Positions 57,909-64,000 of a stretch of 64,000 bases of DNA are shown here, piece by piece. The stretch comes from Trichosphaerium sp. ATCC 40318. Taxonomy: Eukaryota > Discosea > Flabellinia > Trichosidae. Each line of letters starts with the position of its first letter. Within the stretch, counting starts at the first letter, position 1. The notes under the pieces are model-generated. The model saw nothing but the letters and a program-made list of their open reading frames with translations. It ran no database searches and had not been told where the DNA came from. The translations under genes were made by a program, and so were the position numbers. The stretch is taken from contig JALMLS010000250.1 in NCBI GenBank assembly GCA_038496445.1, positions 1-64,000 of the forward strand. The letters run 5' to 3'.

Positions 57909-59525
57909 GTCTAAATACGCAGGTAAGAGGAAGGAAGTGAAGGAAATAAACGACTTACAACGATTAGAACACCATGAAGACCTAAAACTTGTTCAAAAGA
58001 AAGCAAAGCAGTTTGCTGATATGCTGCGAGCATCAAAACACTCGGTAGCGTACACAGGTACGCAAACAATATAATTTTGATCCATTTTTAACTTTTTTCC
58101 CTAGGAGCTGGTATTTCTACCTCCGCAAACGTCCCTGACTACAGAGGGCCTACAGGAATATGGACGCAAAAAGAACAAGGCATAAAGCCCAAACTAGAAG
58201 GTTTTATGGACGAAGCTTGTCCTACATTCGGCCATATGGCACTTATGGAGATGCTGAAGCCGTAAGTATTAATTTTCGGAGATTGCACCGCAGCGTCTTG
58301 GTTTTTTTTGACAAGTTTTAAAGGAATCACCTCAGCCATATTGTCTCGACAAATGTTGATTGTTTACATCTGAGAAGCGGTGCACCTAGATCTAAAGTAT
58401 CTGAAATACATGGTAATGTATTCAAGTACGTACTTTTTAAAGACCTAAAGATAGTGAATTCGTACTAAGTGAACACTTAGGGAAGTGTGCGCTGATTGCG
58501 GAGCTGAATATTTCCGACACTTTGATGTCCTTGGACGTGTTAAAAATAGACAAACTGGAAGACTGTGTGAAAAACGTGGCTGTAAAGGTGTACTTAAGGA
58601 TTGCATCATTAACTTCGGTGAAGTACGTATACGTATACTGCTAGAGCACGTTGAAGTCAAGTATTAACATGTATACCTTAGTTCCTAAGTTCAACTGAAC
58701 ATTCAAATGCAGTAAAAAACTCAAAAAAAGCTGACTTGGCAATTGTAATGGGCACAAGTATGCGTGTTTCATCAGCTGCAGAGTATCCTCTAGCGTAAGG
58801 ACTTAAATTCATATCAAAAAAGTTACTTATTGATCGTGTTTAGCGTTGCAAAAAGAGGTGGACAACTTGTCATTATTAATCTTCAAAAAACTCCTTATGA
58901 CAAGAAAGCAACACTTCGTGTTTGGGCAAAAACAGATGTATTCCTAGAGATGGTATCAAAAGAGCTTGGTATAGATGTACCAGCCTACGATATGTCGAAA
59001 GATCCAATATTGAGTGTTCCTAAAGAGACTAAAACGCTTAAAATTAAGAAACTATGGAAAGGAGTGACAAAAGAAGATGTCAAAGATACTTTTAGTAAAC
59101 ATGGCAAAGTCAAACATGTGTACTACTATGATAGCTATGCATACGTTGTATTTGATAAAGTAGAAAGTGCTGTAAGCGCACTGGCGTCAATCAATGAGGT
59201 ACATACTCAGAAAAAAGCAAGAATCTCGCCAACGTCTTTTTTTTTTACTGCTTTTGGTTTTTAACCTCATTTTTTCTCTTAGGGTGCTGATAAGCTTAAA
59301 AATGTAGTTGCAGATTATGCATGTGGTATCGTGAATCCTGATTTTGAGCGAATGAAACAAACAGTATCAACTGTCAGTGGAAGTTCTATGGCTGATGATG
59401 AGCCGTAAGTTTTTACATGTTCTAAATATTTGTTCTTTTTCTAATTTAATCACCATAGACCTCCACCTGCACTTCTAGCTGAAGTATTGACAAAATTCAA
59501 TAAAGTCCTGAAACCAGCAAATTGA
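57907..59525 (+). CDS. SIRT7-like sirtuin fused to a C-terminal RRM
   Basis: Starts [20 protein letters not shown]. The sirtuin core shows [32 protein letters not shown], the catalytic His in EIHGN, a zinc site C-x2-C ([10 protein letters not shown]) plus C-x4-C ([15 protein letters not shown]), NFGE, and the NAD-binding GTSMRV and [31 protein letters not shown] after the core resembles SIRT7. The usual QNxDGLH reads TNVDCLH, changing two NAD-pocket residues. C-terminal residues about 270-345 form an RRM: RNP2-like LKIKKLW, RNP1-like YAYVVFDK, and ASINEGADKL. SIRT7 deacylates chromatin and nucleolar targets; an RRM would give RNA recruitment. The stop is at 59525. Introns are clean; the exon after FGE uses the acceptor giving FLSSTEHSN. 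Confidence 0.92.
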
Positions 59526-59684
59526 TGCTCAACTATTTATTTGCAACTTAGAATAAAAGATGTACCAAAAACTGTACAATAAAATAGCATTAAATACATT
59601 CTTGTTTACATTACCGCTTTTGGAACAAGCTTCGAAGCTACTGTTATTTCAATAGAAAAACGAGAAGAAGTGGTGTTTAATATC

Positions 59685-60621
59685 TTAACTTGGTGATGGT
59701 GGCATAGATGCATGTAACTTTGTCATCTCAGCTGCTTTTTTCATAAATCCTTCTCTATCTTCCTTCAACATTTTGTATACTTCTGAATTATTGTAGTACT
59801 CTACTGCAGTACTTGTTAGCCTAATGAACTTCAAGTATTGTTTCACGTGTTACCATCGTCAAAATTAGTTAGTAGTTCTCGTATAGTTTTAACAACATCT
59901 ACCATCCAAGACACCGGACTCCAATCCTGGTACAGCATCGCTAAATGTGTGCCTCCATGAGCAAACAACTGCGCCTGGTTAGCTGGAAGTATACGTTAAC
60001 AAAAGGGGAGGTTACCATTGGATGTATTAGCTTAGTTTTGAATTTTACAAAGGGAGCCTTAAACGGGTAGTTGTCCTAAAAACAGAATCATCATTTGCAG
60101 AAAATCCGTTGTCTTTTTGTCATTTTTGTCCTTGTGCGTACATTTAATCTAAATATGAGGGTGAAATATCCTTCCTCATATGGTGTATCTTTCTAGGAGC
60201 AGCTTCGTTAGCAAAATAGCTTTCTTTACTTATGTTATTGTAGTACAGGTCCAGGGAACGTTATTTCCCACGTTTTATCCCATGTTTGTACGTTAACGTG
60301 TAGTTTAGGATCGGTTTGATCACATAACTTATCATACTCCATTTGCAGGCGTTTATTGTACGAAAATTTGCTTCTTATTAACCCCTTGAGCGGTTTTATT
60401 CATTTTAAAGATAGTTTTATCAAAATAGCCTGCGATTTGCTTACTTTTCTATAAGAAGGCGTTCTCAATACCAGTTCTTTTGTTCCTACGCTTACTAAGC
60501 GTAATGTGAGTTGTGTGGTAAAATCGCATGAGCCAATAATGGCAAACATCATTTCAGGTATTATCAATGGCTCAAAGTCGCTCTCATAACATTTGTGCTC
60601 CATGTGAGAGTGTTTATTCAT
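59685..60621 (-). CDS. F-box-like / inactive E2 (UEV) fusion protein, copy B
   Basis: Exons (minus) 60621-60445, 60384-60247, 60192-60142, 60075-60016, 59974-59847 and 59820-59685 total 230 codons. Residues about 18-55 form an F-box-like domain (IIPEMMFAIIGSCDFTTQLT then LRLVSVGTKELVL). The UBC fold follows: RLQMEYDKLCDQ, TWEITFPGP, DTPYEEGYFTLIFRLN, YPFKAPFVKFKTKLIHPM, GGTHLAMLYQDWSPVSWMVD and a C-terminal helix with FMKKAAEM. At the active-site position G-x-[VI]-C-L, this protein reads GTHLA, so His replaces Cys and it should be a UEV. It has the same exon order as copy A at 24231-25330, 35 kb away on the other strand. Predicted role: a substrate-receptor-like adaptor that brings a dead E2 to an E3 complex. 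Confidence 0.85.
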
Positions 60622-61357
60622 GCGTTAGGTACACCGTATTTACTTGACTGTACAAGTTTGGAAAAAGTCTAAATTATAAATTATAAATTTGGCTTGCTCT
60701 TCATCACGTGCGGAATAAATCACGCTATACGAGTCGGAGAAGGTAGGGAAACCATTGCCGACTATTTAGCCTGGCATCCAAGTAGACGTTAGTGTGATGT
60801 ACAACAAATACATTATTCCAGAAGGTGATTTTGGATATTCCTTCAGATCGTACCGAGTCCTACTGGTTAAGAGTATGTTGAACAAATGCAATTGTTGGTG
60901 TTAATTAAATAAATATACTGATGCCACGCCGTCTAGTTGGGATCCTTTCGGGCCTTTCGTACTTTCATAATAAGACTTCGACAGTCAACATTTAGTGTTT
61001 GTTTCTTTTAATAATATGGCAATCGTGATCAGTACTTAGGGATCTTGATAACACTTCATAAGCATCATTGAGGCAAAAAGACTGGCATCAGTGATTCTAC
61101 AATAGTTTCGGTCACTTTTGGAATTGAAAACGTGATTCTGATTGTATGTACATCCAAGCTCTCCTCCTCAATCAAAGTCTACACAAAAGAGTATCAAACA
61201 ATGAAGTTGCAAGCGATTTTGTAGGTGTAGTAAAACGTACAGCTGATTCTAAGAATGCACACAATATAGTCACAAGTTTTTCACGCATCAACTTGTTGTG
61301 TACTACTACATTGACATTTGTTTCCAACAATGGACTACGTCGATATTAGTAAACAGC
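60622..61357. other. Gene-poor region with coding-like fragments
   Basis: Contains short plus-strand frames such as MYNKYIIPEGDFGYSFRSYR near 60797-60860 and the one at 61146-61349 (SNNEVASDFVGVVKRTADSK). They do not join into a model. A TCATCACGTG motif is near 60700. Probably gene remnants. Confidence 0.3.
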
Positions 61358-62508
61358 CTACTTAAAACAACAATTGACGCACTCTACACCGATCAAATAA
61401 TCGTGGTGCATTGCTTTTCGATCAACTAAAGTTGAGTAATATATCACCACAAATGTTTCTGATCCTACCATTGCTCGTTTCATATAGGATTTACTTAAAC
61501 TTTCCTTTGTATTATATAAGTGCGCCCAAATAGTACGTTGTGCTTTTGCCCACAACTCTTCCGCTGAGAGACGTAAGGGAGTGAACTTGGTATAAATTAC
61601 TAGTACCCAAGTTGGAATAGTCCCATTTTATTCCTGAAATTGCATCAACACATCTCGCCTTTACAACTTCCGGTCCAATTTCATTATCAGTCCATAATAG
61701 TCTAAACTCACCATTATCGAAACTAGGGTACTATTTGAAAGAATAAATACAGAACAGGTTTTGTCTATATGCGTACCATACCACAACGTTGAAAGTACTT
61801 TGTCGTCATTGATCTACCAAGTTCTGTTGCTAGATATATTACCGTGCCACTTGCTACCGTCTCGGCACAGAAAACACTCTTCATGCGCTTGCCGCGCCGT
61901 GCCTATAAAAAAGTTTGTTGTTGTACTCAAAGAACACTGTACATCACGATGCAGAATTGCTACAAAGTCGTGTTGCCACTGTTTTTGTAGACGTCCAAGA
62001 ATATGAATGACTGTTAAAATTGGTAGTTTACACTCTGGTACATGTTAGTGTAATAACAAGATGTATTAAGCACGTGCTACAAGGTATGTTCATATCTTCC
62101 CATACAATGGGTACGCCATAGTATTCAGCTGCAAACCATAAGCCTCCAGGATCTTCGATACTTGTCATTTCTTCATTTTTCATCAAACTCAATATTTTCG
62201 GGAGATGCTTTGAATGACTATTTTTGGAGAGTACGTTATTTTGTCGGATGTGTTTTCAAATATTGTCTTTTAATTAAGTAAGGAGCGCACCTACATTCCT
62301 CCAAAAGCGTAGTAGTTGATGAATTATCTTGTAATGATTCAAAATGTACTTTAGACGCGAAAAGAGACGATGGATACGCGTTTAGGAGTGTTTCTGACAG
62401 TGCGAAGGTATAATTACCACATATAAACTGTACTGACGTTTTAGTTGTTGGTACAGATGTACCAGGTGCCTGATTCAATTTTCTTTTCTTTAGTTGAGGC
62501 TCTGACAT
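61358..62508 (-). CDS. BTB/T1-like protein, paralogue 1
   Basis: The ATG at 62508 opens MSEPQLKKRKLNQ, an SV40-like basic NLS. A potassium-channel-tetramerisation (T1)-type BTB strand set follows: FICGNYTFALSETLLNAYPS and SLFASKVHFESL. The second exon encodes KILSLMKNEEMTSIEDPGGL followed by WFAAEYYGVPIVWEDM. Later exons give FCAETVASGTVIYLATELGR, SFDNGEFRLLWTDNEIGPEV and EELWAKAQRTIWAHLYNTKE, ending at 61358. T1-BTB proteins of the KCTD type usually act as adaptors for cullin-3 ligases. A frame change near 61590 could not be explained by an intron, so this copy may be partly broken. It lies head-to-head with a near-identical paralogue at 63184. Confidence 0.6.
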
Positions 62509-62589
62509 GCTTTACTCTAAAATAACGCAAAGTCAACGTCGTTATTGAATTGTCTAGCCCGATAAAATAGAGTTATTTAGAACTAATAA

Positions 62590-62990
62590 TGTCGATTTCT
62601 ACTTAAACGTTTCCGCCTCTATATGGGCTTTACATACTTGCATAGAAGAGCCAAGTTCGACTATTTGTATGCGTTTCAGGAGCGTTGTGAGCGAAGGCAA
62701 TAAAGACGAAAACAGTGCGAGTTTTCTTTGTAAACACTCCAAAAAATGACAACAAACGCTACAGCTGAAAACTTTACGAGTTTTCTTTGTAGCAAGCGCT
62801 CTAAATGACAGGAAACTTGCACAATTTTCGGCTTTTTTGCCGCAAAAGCGGAAATGTTTAAGTGGTGCCAACATTTCAAAAGTAACCTAACGAATAGTAC
62901 CACTACTTTTTTTGTTGTTCTACAAAGGCGTAGCGTTTGAAAAAGGGTGCAGATCTTTGCTAAAACTAGGAACAAAGTGCAACATGCGTA
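62590..62990 (-). repeat. Dispersed repeat, copy 2
   Basis: Reverse-oriented match to 28820-29145. Read on the minus strand it has the same block order, starting around TTTTCGGCTTTTTTGCC (about 62840), the two AAAGAAAACTCG motifs, and ending GGCGGAAACG near 62590. It sits between the two BTB paralogues. Copies differ by scattered substitutions and a few indels. Confidence 0.7.
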
Positions 62991-63183
62991 TTAAAACCTG
63001 GAGTAAGTTGAACTGAGCTACTTGGCATATTATCAAAGTGACTTGTTATTCTATGCAAAGAACTAGCTGGTAAAAAACTAGAGTGCCATTAGTTTTTGTA
63101 TTTATCATCCACTTTTTTTAGCACCAACAAAGTCCATCGCTTTCAAGATTGATTTATTAGTCTGTTACTTTTACAACTTCTTT

Positions 63184-64000
63184 ATGTCTGAACCACCAAA
63201 GAAGAAGAGAAAGTTGGATTCTAAAGATACAACACCACTAGCAACTGGTAGTGAAAAGTTTGTTTGTGGTGACTTTAGTTTCACACTTTCAGAAACACTT
63301 CTAAACGCGTATCCATCATCTTTTTTCGCGTCTAAACTTCATTTTGAATCATTACAAGATAATTCATCAACAACAACAGTTTTGGAGGAATGTAGGTACG
63401 CATTACCCGTCATATACACCAACTATCACTCTAGTGTTCTAACTCTTCAAAACCAGTCATTCAAAGCATCTCCCGAAAATATTGAGTTTGATGAGAAATG
63501 AAGAAATCACAAATATCGAAGATCCTGGAGGCTTATGGTTTGCAGCAGAATACTATGGTGTACCCATTGTGTGGAAAGACATGAACATGCCTTTTAGCAC
63601 GTGCTTAATACCTCCTTTAGTACTTACAATACTAGGATTTAAACTGCCGATCTTAGCTGCAATAAATATTATCGATGATCTGAGAACAGTGTGGAAAGGC
63701 AATCTGAAGACAAATCTACGTCGTGCCGTACGTTATCTTTGTAACAACAACAAACTGTTTCATAGGCAAGAGGAGGTAGTTTCACAATCACTCTTTGTAG
63801 TGCCGAGAAAGTTGCACGTGGTAGCCCAAAGTTTTTAGCATCAGACCTTGGCAGATCTATAACAGTAAAGTTCCTTAAACACTGTGGCTTGGTATAATCA
63901 TCCAACTTATTCTATATTAATTTTTTCGAATAGAATTGTAGCTTTGCTACTGGGGAGTTCAGAATCTTATGGACAGATGAAGAAGTTGGACCTGCAGTTG
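63184..64000 (+). CDS. BTB/T1-like protein, paralogue 2 (3' end outside the window)
   Basis: Starts MSEPPKKKRKLDSKD with a classical PKKKRK nuclear-localisation signal. The T1-like BTB follows: FVCGDFSFTLSETLLNAYPS and SFFASKLHFESL. Exon 1 is 63184-63395 and exon 2 starts at 63457 (HSKHLPKILSLMRNEEITNI followed by GGLWFAAEYYGVPIVWKDM). Further exons give INIIDDLRTVWKGNLKTNLR, RGGSFTITLCSAEKVARGSP followed by FLASDLGRSITVKFLK, and SFATGEFRILWTDEEVGPAV at the window edge. It runs beyond 64000. It is a paralogue of the gene at 61358-62508. A KCTD-like cullin-3 adaptor function in the nucleus is an inference from fold and NLS. Confidence 0.75.

Noticed and set aside
1-64000. CRISPR arrays, bacterial operons, ribosome binding sites, rRNA or tRNA genes
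   Set aside because: The DNA is eukaryotic with spliceosomal introns; no regularly spaced repeats and no tRNA cloverleaf with conserved T-arm were seen by eye. A tRNAscan or Infernal run would settle small RNAs.

Overview
This is nuclear DNA from an intron-dense, compact genome of a single-celled eukaryote. Genes lie a few hundred bases apart on both strands. Almost every multi-exon gene is cut by very short introns (about 38-75 nt) whose donors are mostly GTACGT/GTACG and whose acceptors often follow a CTAAC-like branch site. I cannot name the species. An ErkB/MAPK15-type kinase, a receptor tyrosine kinase-like protein, gamma-tubulin complex component 2 and many small F-box/BTB/LRR paralogues suggest an amoeboid or flagellate protist rather than a yeast, plant or animal. 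All gene models were spliced by hand from donors, acceptors and reading phase. Single-exon boundaries should be treated as provisional.

Layout. 1-6.8 kb: a hypothetical gene, a decaying BED-finger region flanked by a diverged duplication, a secreted SGNH hydrolase, and a helical-repeat gene on the minus strand. 6.8-12 kb: quinone oxidoreductase, SHOCT protein, SAM methyltransferase and a hypothetical nuclear protein. 12-14 kb is decayed. 14-25.3 kb: a long hypothetical gene, a receptor kinase (minus), GINS subunit PSF3, a secreted protein and the first F-box-like/UEV gene. 25.6-29.8 kb: an LRR pseudogene, a WY/GG-repeat protein, a dispersed repeat and a four-helix membrane protein. 29.9-34.2 kb: lipin, with a possible antisense gene inside an intron. 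34.4-39.5 kb: an LRR protein, a secreted tandem DUF302 protein, a DenD-like dehydrogenase and the second SGNH paralogue. 39.6-53.6 kb: GCP2, an LRR/ubiquitin-like protein, a YEATS protein, an NYN-like nuclease, MAPK15 and delta-COP. 53.6-64 kb: decayed coding debris, a CUE/RING-H2 ligase, a sirtuin-RRM fusion, the second F-box-like/UEV gene and two BTB/T1-type paralogues in opposite orientation.

There is no operon logic here, but two themes stand out. One is ubiquitin biology: two F-box-like proteins fused to catalytically dead E2 (UEV) domains, a CUE-RING ligase, two BTB proteins and an LRR protein ending in ubiquitin-like folds. The other is unusual architecture and splicing: a SIRT7-like deacylase with a C-terminal RRM, at least three phase-forced GC-AG introns, and a donor consensus with C at +4.
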